Assembly: GCA_016758965.1 (NCBI GenBank)
Contig: JAEPRB010000062.1
Span: 1 to 64,000 of the forward strand
DNA from: Circinella minor
Taxonomy: Eukaryota; Mucoromycota; Mucoromycetes; Mucorales; Lichtheimiaceae
Direction of reading: 5' to 3'
DNA length: 64,000 nt
The position numbers and the translations under genes were made by a program. This document shows positions 25,008 to 38,310 of the stretch, piece by piece. How positions within the stretch are numbered: position 1 is the stretch's first letter; each line of letters starts with the position of its first letter. The notes under the pieces are model-generated. The model worked only from the letters and a program-made list of their open reading frames with translations, ran no database searches and had not been told where the DNA came from.

Positions 25008-26323
25008 TTATTGTTTTATGATACTAACAGTTAGTTCACTTCCAGAATGTCCACCATCCAATTCTGTAGTATCTACGCTAGTTAACCCTTCTAACTTTTG
25101 ATATACAAATTGTAATAAACTTTGTTCATCTGTATCTGGTTTTACTTGAATTTCCAATGTGCCTACGCATTTTCCATAGGTATTTTGCCAAAAATGGACA
25201 CGGTCAATGGCTATCACATTTGGATTTTGTCGGATCTGATAAGTATACATAGAGTTATAGTAATAAAAGTTTAGTTTTCCAGTTGATATTTATCCTTGCC
25301 TCCCTTAAATAGTAATAATGCGCAGTGAGTTTTTGTTACCTCTAAAAGTCGACTTTCAATTCCTGAACGAACGCCATCGGGTGTCGTTTGTAATAGCAAT
25401 TTGGCAAGTGCTGCAGCTGTTGGTCCACCCAAATATAACATTACTGCAGATTCACCAAATGCAGTAAGTTTATCCATGAATGGAGAAGCCATACCAAACA
25501 TATATAAAAATACGACAGCCAATCCGCACGAAACAATAGAGAATGAGTATATATTGGATAATACGATCTTAACTGCATTTCCACGTGCCCTGTTGAGAAC
25601 ATTGTATGAATATCCATGTACAGTAGGTGGAGAACGTCGTAAGTCTATCCATATATATATGTACCGTACAATATGTCAATCAAAACAGAATTTCACTTTT
25701 TAATTTTACTTTCCACCCCTCCTTTTCCTATAAACCCATTTTCATTATACTTACAACGAACAAAATTTTCATGATTTCTCAAACTAACACTGGATAAAAC
25801 CGTTGCAGTCATTGCAATACACATAATTATAAATCCCCCAAAACCTAAATGTGCTTCATGATGATGGTCTTCTGTAGAAGCATTACCCTTTTCCATCAAT
25901 AAATGTTCAAGTGATTCTTTTGTTGTATACATAGTTACAAATAATAAATAAACAGTGGTTGCCATGGCAAATACAATTTCATATCGGCGTGCTCTGCGTT
26001 ATACGGATACATTAAAAGTCAGCATTATCATTCTTTTTTTTTTGTTTCTTTTACGTAAAAAGGAAAAGCTACTCACGCAAAAGGGCGCTTTGTATTGATT
26101 GCCAAAAAGGCAGGATTGGTTCGAACAATATCAGAAATAAATATGTTAAGAACACCCAAAGCATCAAAAATAACAAGATATGAAAATCCAATCATACCTA
26201 AAGTTTACATAAGAAAAAGTATGATTGAGGTTACTTTATGGGCAGCATACCACAGCAGTAAACTATGGGGGGATCACACGCACACGCACGCACACGCACA
26301 CGCACACACACGCACACACAAAC

Positions 26324-26356
<33 letters not shown>

Positions 26357-27231
26357 TATATATATATATCTAACTTACATGCACTATCTCTGGATGTACC
26401 TGCCCACCAAACTAATGAACCTACCATACTATGAATCAAGAACCAAGTAAAAATTGTCTTTTGCATCGGTGCTAAATTGGAGAAAATCCCAGACCAAGAA
26501 GGAAGGGGAGGAACATAAACATCTGGATAGTGATGATGATGATGGCCGTGATCGTGATCGTGATCGTGGTCATGGTTGTGTCCATGGTCGTGTTTGTGGT
26601 CGTGTATGTGAGGGTGATTATGGCTATGATTGCTATGATCGTGTCCATGATGATCGGGGTCATGGCTATGTGCGTGGTTGTGAGCGTGAGCGTGATCGTG
26701 AGGATGGGCAATATATCCTAGGGTATTGTTATTATGGTCATGGTCGTGAGGAAGATGAGAGCTAGGTGGTTGGTAGAGATGTTGATTGTGAACGTGTTCA
26801 TGGCCATGTGAATGATCAAGATGGTCGTGTACGTGATTATTCTCTTCTTGTTGATGTTCTGTAGGACGTTTTTCGTGCTAAAGTATATAAAAGAAATGCT
26901 GTTTAACTTTTTTGTAATTGGCTATACAATCAGACTACTACTAGTATATATTAACCTCATGAGGAATTTCTGTGCGTGATGCACGTAAAGGTGCTCGTGA
27001 GCTTTGAACAGCAACTATTTCAAATTTATGATTAAGAAGTTATAGAAGTCAATTGGTTTCTTGACGTTTTGAAAGTAAGATAAGAAGAGAGAATTTACCA
27101 GGTGCAATAGATGAGGCTACTAAAGGTGGTGTGCCTGTAGGTGTAGCTGCACCAGGCAGTTGTTGTTGCTGTACCAAAGGAGATTGTGGCCTTCGTTTTG
27201 TAAATTGTCTGGTGGACTTGATGGTGGACAT
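25008..27231 (-). CDS. Cation diffusion facilitator, Zrg17-like (putative ER zinc transporter subunit)
   Basis: Seven exons (27099-27231, 26956-27014, 26379-26877, 26077-26197, 25755-25993, 25340-25644, 25008-25235) give 527 residues. A disordered N-terminus leads into a very His-rich segment (alternating HDHDH and HNHAH, about residues 75-180), then about six transmembrane segments and a C-terminal ferredoxin-like CDF domain (CVGTLEIQVKPD). The canonical HxxxD metal sites of TM2 and TM5 appear lost: TM2 reads IFDALGVLN, and the TM5 region reads VLSNIYS. This is the state described for Zrg17/ZnT6-type partners, which work with an active Msc2/ZnT5-type subunit to move zinc into the ER. The Zrg17 assignment is therefore inferred. 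Intron 3 carries a (CA/TG)n microsatellite. Confidence 0.75.
26275..26371. repeat. (CA)n plus (TA)n microsatellite inside an intron
   Basis: An imperfect CA tract of about 80 bp with CACG interruptions runs from 26275 and passes into TATA repeats near 26357-26369. It lies in the third intron of the zinc-transporter gene, between the exons ending at 26379 and starting at 26197, and is not coding. Confidence 0.85.
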
Positions 27232-27798
27232 TTATAATATTCAGGACACGAAGAGAAGAGAAAAAGAAGAAAATGGTAACCTGACAACCCCGAATGGAGC
27301 CGATAAAGTTTGAGTTTCGCTTTGCAATAGAAGACAGGAGTTAAAATAAAATCATTGGTAGCCAATCGTAGGGCGCAAAATTTCCAAGTAACAAACTAAC
27401 GGCATTAAAAATTGAAAGAAGTTTATTTTTCATAATTTACTATCACATTGATAAGAAAAAATTAAACGTTTGTGTTTATAAATAATACTACAACAGAAAG
27501 AATACATACTATTATTATTATGATTAATGAAAATATATATAAAGAAACAGATGAAGAAAAGAGAAAAGCTAAAATAATAAAAGACCAGCAACAATATAAT
27601 AATTGTTGACGAAAATATATGTGAGGGAGGAATTTATAATGTTTGTTTACATCTGTGTGTGCGATAGTATATGTATAAAGTATATATAAATTATATAATA
27701 GCTATAATATAAAATATGACAGAATAATAGTATAAATAGTTATAATTAAAAAAATAATATTAAAAAAGGGAAATTAATACTAATATTTCATATTCTTA
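27232..27798. other. Spacer between phosphate and zinc transporter genes
   Basis: AT-rich DNA holding the 3' flank of the phosphate transporter gene and the promoter of the zinc transporter gene. I see no further gene. TATA-like and GATA-like stretches are present but too common in this AT-rich DNA to call. Confidence 0.4.
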
Positions 27799-29827
27799 TT
27801 AGTATCTTCGTTGATGCTCTTCTATCTTAGTATCTTCAGGCAAGGGGGCGACTGACTCAGTTTCTCCTGCCAATTCTTCAAGTGTCTTGCCCTTGGTTTC
27901 AGGAATAAGAAAAGATGAAAAGATACCAGTCAACATAAAGAAGGCAAATAATTGAAGTAAATGGTCGATCCATGCATTGTCACCACCAATGTCTTTCAAA
28001 AGTCCAAAACCAACTTGAGCAACAATAGCACCAACTTTTCCTGAGGCAGCAGAGATACCATGAGCAGTAGAACGGTAGCGGGTTGGATAACATTCACCAG
28101 GAACAATAAAAGTAGTTGAATTGGGACCCTATATATTTGCATTTAGATAGTATTAAAAAAAAGGTTCGGATGACCAGAATATTATATATTATATATAATA
28201 TAGGGAAAGCTTCACTTACAAAGTTAAAAAAGATTTGGGTCAATGTATACAATACAATAAACAAGGGGACGGAGAAGCTGAGAATAGCATGATAGCCGAA
28301 ACCGAGAATCACGAAAAAGATAGTGAGCATAGTGAAACCCATAATTTGAATAGTTTTACGACCAATGTAATCGACAGTAAATACAGTGATCCAGTAACCA
28401 GGTACTATGTAAATAAAAAAGTACATAGTTAAATTTAAAAAGGTTTATATCAAAAAAGCCAATAGAAGGATAAACAATGAAAAAACATTAAAAAAGAATA
28501 ATTACCAGATCCAAGTAAATTAATAATGATATTACCAACACAAGTACGGAAAACAGAACTATTATGTAGAAAAAGCGTAAATAATCAGTCTAAGTTTGCA
28601 AAAATTATTCTAGCATTAACGATACACATAAATATTACTTACGTATAAGGATCATCACCACCAGAAAAACCAATATTCTTTAAAATAATTGAGTTATTTA
28701 AACCAAGGCCATACCAAGCTACGTCCAGCGCAAACCAGGAATAAGCAGTACCAAACAACATACGAGCATTGCGAGGTTGACTAAAGAAATGGAAGAAATC
28801 AGTCCAAGAGGCCTTGATTATAGCGGGGGTTTCGGTACGGGCAACGGCGACATTATCACTGTAATCGCCAGCAGCAGCACCATATTCAATAAAGGCCTTG
28901 GCGTCACGGATACCCTTTTCGATTTTTTGCTCGACGTCCATTGTATAACGTGGAGTTTCAGGAATAGTCAAACGATAATACAAGGCAATGACACCAGGTA
29001 AAGCACCAATACCAATGACAACGCGCCAGACATAATCTAAGTTTTGTTGATTTTCATGAATCGCGTTTTGAGCTGCAGCAGTAGCGATTAAACCGACCAA
29101 ACTAGCAGCCACTTGACCAAAACCTTGCATGGCAAAGACAGCAGCCATCATGGCACCACGACGTTTGGTAGTAGCAAATTCAGAGGTAATAACAGAAGAT
29201 AAAGGATAATCACCACCAATACCAACACCGAGGATGATACGCCAGAAGGTGATAACAGCCCAGAAAGAAGCAGCAGGTCCATTGCCAGCCAAAGTTTGAC
29301 CAATAGTACCAACAATAATAATAATTAATTCAACACCGTACATACGCTTGCGACCCAGTCGATCGGCCAAGTAACCAAACAAAAGTTGGCCAATGACAGT
29401 ACCAACAGAGCAAGAAACTTTGATGGCTGTATCAACATCATGAGGAGTCTTGTTACCGTTTTCAGCCCAGTAAACATAACCAATCATAGTAGATACCAAA
29501 TTGATGGCAAAAATATCGTAGGCATCAGTAAAGAAACCGATACCAGAGACAATACATGCACGGACATGGAACCAGCCAAATTTTGCATCATCAAACTATT
29601 AAAAAAGAACGCGTTGTTTGTATTATGTGTATCAGAATCATGTACCTTAATTTTTTTTTGACCTGCAGTTAAGAAAAAAAAAGGAGTTTCTATTGCTTTG
29701 CGCGATAAATAATTAAAAAGATATGTACCTCTTCTAACGCATTCCTGCGGCGATCAATAGCGTCTAAACCATAGTTTTCTTCATAATGATCATCACTAGT
29801 CGGAGGATCATTGATGGGTTTTGTCAT
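27799..29827 (-). CDS. High-affinity inorganic phosphate transporter, PHO84 family (MFS)
   Basis: Five exons (29729-29827, 28643-29595, 28506-28558, 28220-28404, 27799-28128) give 539 residues. This is the length of PHO84-type H+/phosphate symporters, which sit in the plasma membrane with 12 transmembrane segments. Diagnostic features are LFGYLADRLGRKRMYG between TM2 and TM3, and the PHO84 signature GVGIGGDYPLSSVITSEFA. ATTKRRGAMMAAVFAMQGFG follows, along with a long central loop, DYIGRKTIQIMGF, and the second-half motif PGECYPTRYRSTAHGISAASGK. The conserved Asp in FTDAYD is present. The first intron is 133 nt. Family knowledge predicts induction under phosphate starvation; I see no strong Pho4-type CACGTG box in the adjacent upstream DNA. 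Confidence 0.93.
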
Positions 29828-30912
29828 TTTTTCTTTATATTTATATAATCAATACAAAGAAAAAAAGAAACAGAGATGGTAATCTTATAAAAAAAAAAGA
29901 AAAAGAAACAAAGGAAGGAACAGAAATAAGATTTATTTTTATAGTAAAGAGGTTAAATATCTATAGATTTTAATCAGTAGTAAGAGAATAGTTTTTTAAA
30001 AGAGTGCGGGATTTAAAACATAGGTTTGATAGCTTAAAACCTGTCGTTGGATCCATGTGCTCTCACGATATTCGCTCTTATTTCCAATTTAATGATTTAA
30101 TGCCTCAGCACACTGATCGTCCAATGATGGTACCGATTTCGTCCACGCTTGAACGTCAAAAACAGTAAAAATGCCCTTTTGCTGCAATATTCTTTTTTTG
30201 GTAATTGCTATTCCCTTTGTGTAATTTTCATCTACTATTACTGCTCTAAGGAAAATCCAAACAAACACTATTCATTCAGCACATACATCACACCATGATA
30301 TTATTTTAAAGTAAAAATGTACATATTATACTTTTTTAAACAAGTCATTTGTTGCTGTATTCTAAAATGCTTTTCTTTTTTGTTACACATTCAGCAATAA
30401 TCTGATGTTGGGCACATATAGCATAAAAAACTAGCCTTTTCTTTAAATAAATTCAATCTCGGATGGCACGATTGCTCTTTGTTTTTATTCCTGGGTGCTC
30501 TCAAATGTAACAACGTGGATTATAAAAAGTTTTGACATGTTAGCTAAATTGTTTTACGGTCATTTAATATCGTCCCATAATTTTTTTTTTGTTCTCATTC
30601 TTGGCATCTTCATCTTCTATATAAATAAATTACTACCAGTAGCAAAATGATAATAATAAACTCCTCCTATTTAATATGTTTCACTTTAATTATACTGCTG
30701 GTGCATTCTTTCAGATATAATTGATAAATTATCCTATCTTAGTAATAATGGTACTTTTATGTTGCGAAACGTATATAATTTATGCTTGTAACTATAAACC
30801 ACTGTGTAAAATACATTATACTTCTGTACATCCACAAAAACCAATGTATTATATTGACATTATGGTAATAAATAATGCAAAATAGTAGCCAAAGTCTCTC
30901 AACCACATGACG
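29828..30912. other. Promoter of PHO84-like gene and gene-poor DNA
   Basis: AT-rich sequence with no supported gene. An AACGTG hexamer near 30508 is the only site resembling a low-affinity Pho4 box and is too far and too short to call. Confidence 0.4.
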
Positions 30913-31149
30913 TTAAAAGATTCTCTGTAAAAAAAAACAATTTTCTTGATAACAAAAAAAAATGACAAAGAAGTACTCTAATAATCCAATTTATCAATAT
31001 ATATATATATATATATATAAACGCACCTTAACATCCCATAGATCATATTCTAAATAGATATTATCACGTTCCGAAGTTGGTCTCATTTTTGGTAAATGGC
31101 CAACGACTTGGACTGGTCTACTCTTGACGTACTCCGGGAAATTGACAGA
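30913..31149 (-). CDS. Orphan terminal exons of an unrecognised gene (5' part not found)
   Basis: A 41-codon exon at 31149-31027 is flanked by a CTAG acceptor and a GTGCGT donor. Its translation is strongly coding-like: SVNFPEYVKSRPVQVVGHLP then KMRPTSERDNIYLEYDLWDVK. A TTTACAG acceptor 102 nt downstream would add RIF and a stop at 30913. I could not find upstream exons or a start codon; the DNA upstream to 31870 has only weak candidates. It may be the end of a gene with tiny AT-rich exons, or a relic. The family is unknown to me. Confidence 0.33.
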
Positions 31150-32065
31150 CTAGGTCATCCACCTGACACATATAAATAGGTAGTATTAACTATTCCATCA
31201 TCCCTATCATCATCTTACTAATTAATACTTATAGTTAAACATCATCTACTTTTTTTCTGACTACTACAACCAAACTTCTTTTCTTACTAAAAAGGTTTTT
31301 TTTAGTTAAGGTATATGTTCCCTTTGTGCCGCAAGGAGGCAGCTACATGTCTATAGACGGAAGTCATTTGATCTTTCATAATAAATAAACAAATGATTTC
31401 AAACTAAAGAAAACGAATAACGATTGTGTCTTGTATGTAAACACAAATACTTCCACGTGGACGGATAAATAAAATACCTAGTACTTACAGTTTTTTATTT
31501 GGTAAACTGCGCGTTCTTTATGCTTATCAATACATATTTTCTGTTACTGTCACAGGGATATTAAAAAGCAAGTAAAAGATATATAGAAAGAGATATCTTC
31601 TGGTAGTTATAATAATAACAAGAAAGCTTATTTGCATAATACTTTCACGAGAGCACAGCCCAATTATATGTTTTTCTTTCTTTATCCCCAATATATTATT
31701 ATTAATTACAAAAAATAAAAAGTTCATAAGTTTAATCTTATAGTAGAAACATAAACCATACTTACCATTGAATAATTTTAATGTGAGAGATGTATATAAA
31801 TGATAACATATATATTGTAAAGTTGTAGTATTAGTAGAATAATTACCATTTTCCTTTAGTTCAGCCACGTTTTCTATTCATGCATATAAATGAAGTATCT
31901 ATTTTAGTAAGTATGTGGAAAAAATAATAATACTATATTGCTGTTGTATTATCTCATTATACTTTCTTCTCACTTACATAGGTATGATGTGATAATGGGA
32001 AGGCTGAAGCGCTTAATAATGTTTGATATTATGAATCATATCAACTGAAAAATATTATAATATAG
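31150..32065. other. AT-rich DNA between two orphan fragments
   Basis: A minus-strand frame at 31527-31868 is rich in Ile, Leu, Phe and Tyr and looks like AT-rich noise, except for its first eight codons (AELKEN) before a possible GTAATT donor. No gene is supported. Confidence 0.35.
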
Positions 32066-32519
32066 CAGTTCAAAATCTCGAGATCGTACTGATAAAGCAA
32101 TTGGACAAATTCAAAGAAATATTTGATTCAGATATAAAGGATTCCGAAAGGTGTATTACGATTGGTCAAGTACCACAATTATCTATGGATGGACCGACTA
32201 TTCAAATGCCTCCGAAAAAACTAATGAAAGAACGTGATAAAAATGATGTATATACACATGTAACATTAGGAAATTGTCATTTTGCTGTTGTTAGGAAAAT
32301 GAAAAATAATAAGGCTCGGGTATGTTTGGACTATTGGCAACATGTTGAGAAAAAATAAAAGGTAAATAAAAGAGGTACGTATAAGATTTTACTTTTTATC
32401 ATTATATTAAGCGACAGAAATTATGTAAACGTGCACCTGGATCCTTTTCACAAGCTTTCAAAAGAGTTTCAAAAAACATCTATGCTTTAATAGATAAATA
32501 CTTTTTAATTCAATACTAG
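32066..32519 (+). CDS. Putative orphan gene fragment, two exons, unknown function
   Basis: A frame from 32068 reads coding-like: KQLDKFKEIFDSDIKDSERC, then QVPQLSMDGPTIQMPPKKLM and THVTLGNCHFAVVRKMKNNK. It meets a stop at 32356. A GTATGT donor at 32320 and an AAG acceptor at 32411 would bypass that stop and add KRAPGSFSQAFKRVSKNIYA, ending at 32519. The phase-0 join and normal codon use on both sides support a real gene. No start codon was found; the exon could follow the TATAG acceptor at 32061-32065. It is basic at the C-terminus, suggesting nucleic-acid binding. It may be a pseudogene. Confidence 0.38.
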
Positions 32520-33089
32520 TACTTATGCTTTTTTTTGAAGTTTCTAATGAAGCTTTATTTTTATCATATGAATAAAGCACAAAAAGTGTCAGTGTTAACT
32601 TATATTGTTGTTGAGCTCATAATAGTTTATGTTGTTGGTAGTAAGTCATAATGTACACTAAATATTGCTCCCCCTCCCTTTTTCTTTATAAAAATAAACA
32701 AGTAAGCAAGATTCGCACCCAACATGTTACCATTTTTGAAACAATTTAATAATAAGAGAAAATATTTGTTACCAAGATGATCTATTAATGATTATTATTA
32801 TTATATATATGTAGCGAATGTATTATTTTGTGGTCATCATGAGTTATCAAACATTATTTTATAAAAAAATTGCGTGTGCACTAGTATTAATTATGTAATT
32901 GTATATGTTTATGCTAGTTATAAAAAGAATTAGAATTAGATATATCTACTTTGTCCAGTGAGTAAGTTTCGACGAAAAGATATAAATGAATGATCTATCG
33001 TTCGCTCTTGCTAAATCTAAATAGAGCAATGGTACTTTTCTAGTATATAGCGCCATTTTGTTGGTGTGGATGATCCTCAATTGAGATAG
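32520..33089. other. Intergenic DNA, no gene seen
   Basis: AT-rich. A short block just before 33090 (HFVGVDDPQLR after a TATAG) looks coding-like but ends in TAG; it may be an upstream exon remnant of the next feature. Confidence 0.3.
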
Positions 33090-33400
33090 AGTTGTCACCC
33101 ACACAAAGGCTCCGTTCCCACCCCACCTCACCACAACCAACAACAACCATCGGACCATCATCATCATCCCGCCAACCCCTAGAGGGTATGCTTAATTTTC
33201 GCATGCCCTCTTTACACACCACCATCAACACCGACAATGACAACAGCACATCGCGATTCAGGCAAAACACCTTTGAGGATCGCGGTGTGTTCGTTCCTAC
33301 CACCCGCAGAAATTCTGCACTCTCCCCTTCAGCATCATTAACAACCGAACAACGCGCTGCTCGCAAAAAGAAGAAGAGAGTAACCTCAACTAGAAAATAG
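33090..33400 (+). CDS. Orphan GC-richer exon, Ser/Thr/Arg-rich C-terminal tail
   Basis: This frame is open from just after a TAG-ending acceptor-like site at 33085-33089 to the stop at 33400. The protein is Ser/Thr/Pro-rich (SPTQRLRSHPTSPQPTTTIG) and then basic (TTEQRAARKKKKRVTSTRK), with RRNSALSPSAS resembling a phosphorylation site. The DNA is much richer in C and in CGC/ACC/GCC codons than nearby genes. I found no start codon and no upstream exons, and no family match. The minus-strand frame over the same DNA is judged a shadow. It is either a last exon or a transferred or retained fragment. Confidence 0.35.
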
Positions 33401-33550
33401 TATTTTTTTTCTATATATATTATAACTAAAATAAAGTATAAATTAAATACACATTCAAATATTGATTTACATTGGGTCAGCTTAATACACAAACGTTGGT
33501 ACACAAACTACTATAAAAGGCAATATCTACGCTGAGAAAGAATTCTATTT

Positions 33551-33586
33551 CCCAAATGTCCCAAATGTCCCAAATGTCCCAAAGGT
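33551..33586. repeat. 9-bp tandem repeat CCCAAATGT, four units
   Basis: Three perfect copies of CCCAAATGT and a fourth with one change (CCCAAAGGT) lie in tandem. The array is short and isolated, in intergenic DNA. Confidence 0.85.
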
Positions 33587-33984
33587 TTCCCATTGTTGAT
33601 GACGATGTTATAGATTATATATCGTACGCATTGGTATACAGTACTTGTACATAAAAAACAAAATTATTATTATAATATTTCTATATCTATTAAATATATT
33701 ATCTTTCTCAAATTCAATACTGCTAAGAATGAATTTATTTTGAATTATGTATATAATTTGTTTGAGCAGTTTCAATGAAAAAAAAAAGCCAATTTTATTT
33801 ATTTGTGATAATATTATTCTTGATACGTATTATTGGAACCAACAAATATAAGAGAAGGCGTTTATTACCTAATCAATCATTAAGTAGAAGAGGTGGAGAG
33901 TAGATGTTATACATCATTTACGGAAATACTAGAAGGTACCCATGTAGTATCCTAATTTTTATATAAAAATCGGATCGATTATAA

Positions 33985-34128
33985 TTAAACAACCGGGTAT
34001 TCATATGCATAATATAGTTTCTTTTTTGGGGAATACTGTTCATGGCGATAACGTTGTTGTATTGTCCAAGATTTGAAGTCGTCGTTTGCTTTTGATGAAT
34101 TTTGGATTTTGATTGATTTAGCGAACAT
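33985..34128 (-). CDS. Possible 47-residue small protein or relic
   Basis: A minus-strand ATG at 34128 opens a 47-codon frame ending in TAA at 33985. The translation is coding-like (MFAKSIKIQNSSKANDDFKS, then WTIQQRYRHEQYSPKKKLYY) and basic. There is no recognised domain and no proof of expression. It may be a small gene or a fragment of an older one in this gene-poor region. Confidence 0.28.
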   Translation of the reverse strand: MFAKSIKIQNSSKANDDFKSWTIQQRYRHEQYSPKKKLYYAYEYPVV

Positions 34129-35271
34129 CGTTTCCTCCCTTGAATCAGATAAATACTATCTTTTAAATCACGCTAAATAACAAAGAAGCTTATTTAATGT
34201 AATCTTATTACAATAGAATATTAAGAGAAAATTTTCAAATTTCGCACTAATAATAATTACATTTTTCTTTACAATTATACTACTTGCACATCGGAGAGTT
34301 AATGTTTCTATAAGTTTAGCTTTTAAAAAACACATTTGGTCATAAATTTGCATCATCTACTTTTGAACGCATGAATCATTTGTTGTTGTATTGACAATTA
34401 ATAATGATAGTACTTTATCTATAATTAATTAAAAATTCGTATCCTACGCAAGATCCCAGGAGTAGAATCTTCATACAAAAGCTAAAATAAAAAAGTTCGT
34501 AGGTTTATTTTGTCAGTCTCAAAATGATAACAGAGAGCTAACTTATATGACCAGTGTAAAAATTCGTTTCTACGCATTTATGCCAACAAATTGAATCATT
34601 TTAAATTTTACTACGTATGAAGTATCACATATATTTATAAATAAGCTCAGACTTCAAGTGTCAAAAATAACTATCATCTAAAATTCGTTACCAATGAAAA
34701 AGAAACAACAAATTGTATTTATTGCTTGGGCAATTTTGGTTGTATAGACTGTATTTAAACCTCATCATCAACAAGTATCTGTGTTATTTATGGGTTTTAA
34801 TACACTCACTTTATTTGTATTTTTATACACGTTCTTCAACAATACAGAAAATAGTTAACTACTTTAAATACGTATCTCATCTCGAACACCCCCCCTTTCT
34901 TTCTTAAAAAAGAGTGAACATCCAAAGAAAAAAAAACTGTCCTATCAATATATATATGAATTATTCATAACGAACAACTCATTTATTTTTTCAAGGGTCT
35001 TTGTACTACTAAAAAAATTCCTATCTCAAACACACAAGGTCCAACCCCTTCCCCATTTTATAATCATATTGTGTATGTAGCAAGAGACTTTTTTATTATA
35101 CAAATTTTACTAAACAGAATGCTTTGATGCTATACATGTTTTTGTTTTGTTTCAGTAATTGGGAGAGTATGTGTGTGTATATGCTGAAAGTGTTTTAGGG
35201 TGGGAGAAACGTAAGCTGTTAAGTAGTAAGAGGGTTGAAGTAAAAAAAAAAAAAACTATTTTTTCTCCTGT
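34129..35271. other. Intergenic DNA upstream of orphan ORF and after TPI
   Basis: AT-rich DNA with homopolymers and no coding-like frame. The portion near 34900-35271 is the 3' flank of the triosephosphate isomerase gene. Confidence 0.4.
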
Positions 35272-36658
<1,387 letters not shown>

Positions 36659-37301
36659 TTTTGGATATATACTATATTGCATTATTTAAAACAGAAAAAA
36701 AAAAGAGAAAGGAATAAGTCAGAGACAACATATATAAAGAAAAAAAAATCGGTATGGGAGTCATTAGAAAATAAGTTCATAATAATAGCATTATAACTCA
36801 CCTAATTTAAGAATAAAAAAAAAGTGTGGAGATTGTGAAAGAAGAAGAACGCGTTTTTCTTTCTGAGCATTACTTGTTTTAAAAGCGAAAATCTCGAAAG
36901 AATTTCGGAGTTTATTATGATGCTTCTCTCTTTTTTTTGTCACGAATCACATGCAAAGTCCCGGCTCTAAAATTGACGACGGTGTCCGACGGCAGATGTC
37001 GGCCGGGGTAACAACAGTATACATATTGGCAATTTTGGCATGGTAACTGAAACGTATTACGTAGTTGACAAAAGGCCAAGCACATGTATATGCGGTATTT
37101 AGGTATGTTTAAAGTTTAAAAAACAGAATAACCATATTTATATATATTTTTCATACGAGAATAAAGATAGAACAAAATAATTTCAAAATACAAACATATA
37201 AAAGGGAGTTAATTTTTGTTTTTTGTTTTTCAATGATGTGGCAAGAAGAGCATGAAGAAGGTTAATTATTTATGATTTTTTTTTTTGGAATCAATTGAGA
37301 A

Positions 37302-37339
<38 letters not shown>

Positions 37340-37518
37340 TTATACGTATGGGCACTATGTATAGTAAAAGAGCAATGTAGGGATTTATGATATAATACAG
37401 ATAGAAAAAAAAAAGAGAGAGATGGGGGAGAAGAATGTATGAGAGAGCAAGCTGTGAAGAGAAATGTGTCTGTGTGTGTGAGAGAGAGAGAAATAAAAAG
37501 ACTATGAAGTCTGGTTTT
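36659..37518. other. TPI promoter region and (AT)n repeat
   Basis: This spacer holds the TPI promoter, with A-rich tracts next to the ATG. An (AT)n microsatellite lies at 37305-37333. Purine-rich DNA at 37405-37495 probably belongs to the 3' UTR of the zinc-finger gene. No gene is seen. Confidence 0.45.
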
Positions 37519-38262
37519 TTAAAGACAAGCACATTGTCGTTCGGAAACTAGGTCCTGTAAGGAATCAAAAAAATCAGATGTTGTTACTCGTTGTAATCGA
37601 CCAAATGCTTGAAGAGCTTCCAACTCATCGGATGTCAACATGGGGGATTTGTCGTTTGTTGATAATGAATTTTTTTTTGAAAGGATGTCTTGATTATTTT
37701 TATTACTATTCTTACTGCTTGTGGAAGTAGTAAATGCAGCTGCAGATGGGTTACAAAGATCGGCAATGGATAATCGTCTTGGTGGTAAAAGTGGCTCTTG
37801 CTTTTCTGTGGCACTTGGGGTCATTGCAGGATCATTATCCGACAAGGTGGCAACACTACTATTGCTACTACCACAGCTACCAGTACTAGTATCAGATATT
37901 AATGATGCTGTTGTATTGGTACTACTATTACTACTTGTACTACTAACAGTACTACTACGACGTCGTCTTCGTAATAATGGTTGTTGTTGTTGGTTATGTT
38001 GATGAAGGTGATGATTTCTGTGTGTTTGTGTATGTTGCATCATGTTATCAAATCTACTAAACATCTTGTTACAGTCAGGCATAATACATTTGAATGGTTT
38101 CTAATAAATAAATAAAAAAAAATATATTGGTTGTTGGTGAGAATATAATATAATTTAAAATTATATTCAAGAAGGATATAATATACATGAAAAAGTAATT
38201 GGTATGGTCTTTTTTTCATTTTCTTTTGTTGCTATGGAATCTAAAAGGGAATGATGTATATA

Positions 38263-38310
<48 letters not shown>

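Noticed and set aside
26454..26765. Plus-strand frames rich in Asp/Arg/Gly or Val/Met over the His-rich exon
   Set aside because: They are antisense shadows of the His/Asp repeat codons of the zinc transporter.
29828..30600. Pho4-type regulatory sites upstream of the PHO84-like gene
   Set aside because: Only a single AACGTG hexamer about 680 bp upstream; too weak to call.
31527..31868. 113-codon minus-strand frame
   Set aside because: Ile/Leu/Phe/Tyr-rich and AT-driven after the first few codons; no gene can be supported.
33040..33504. 154-codon minus-strand frame over the GC-richer exon
   Set aside because: The plus-strand reading has more natural composition (Ser/Thr-rich then basic end) and a stop followed by a pyrimidine-rich flank; the minus frame is likely a shadow.
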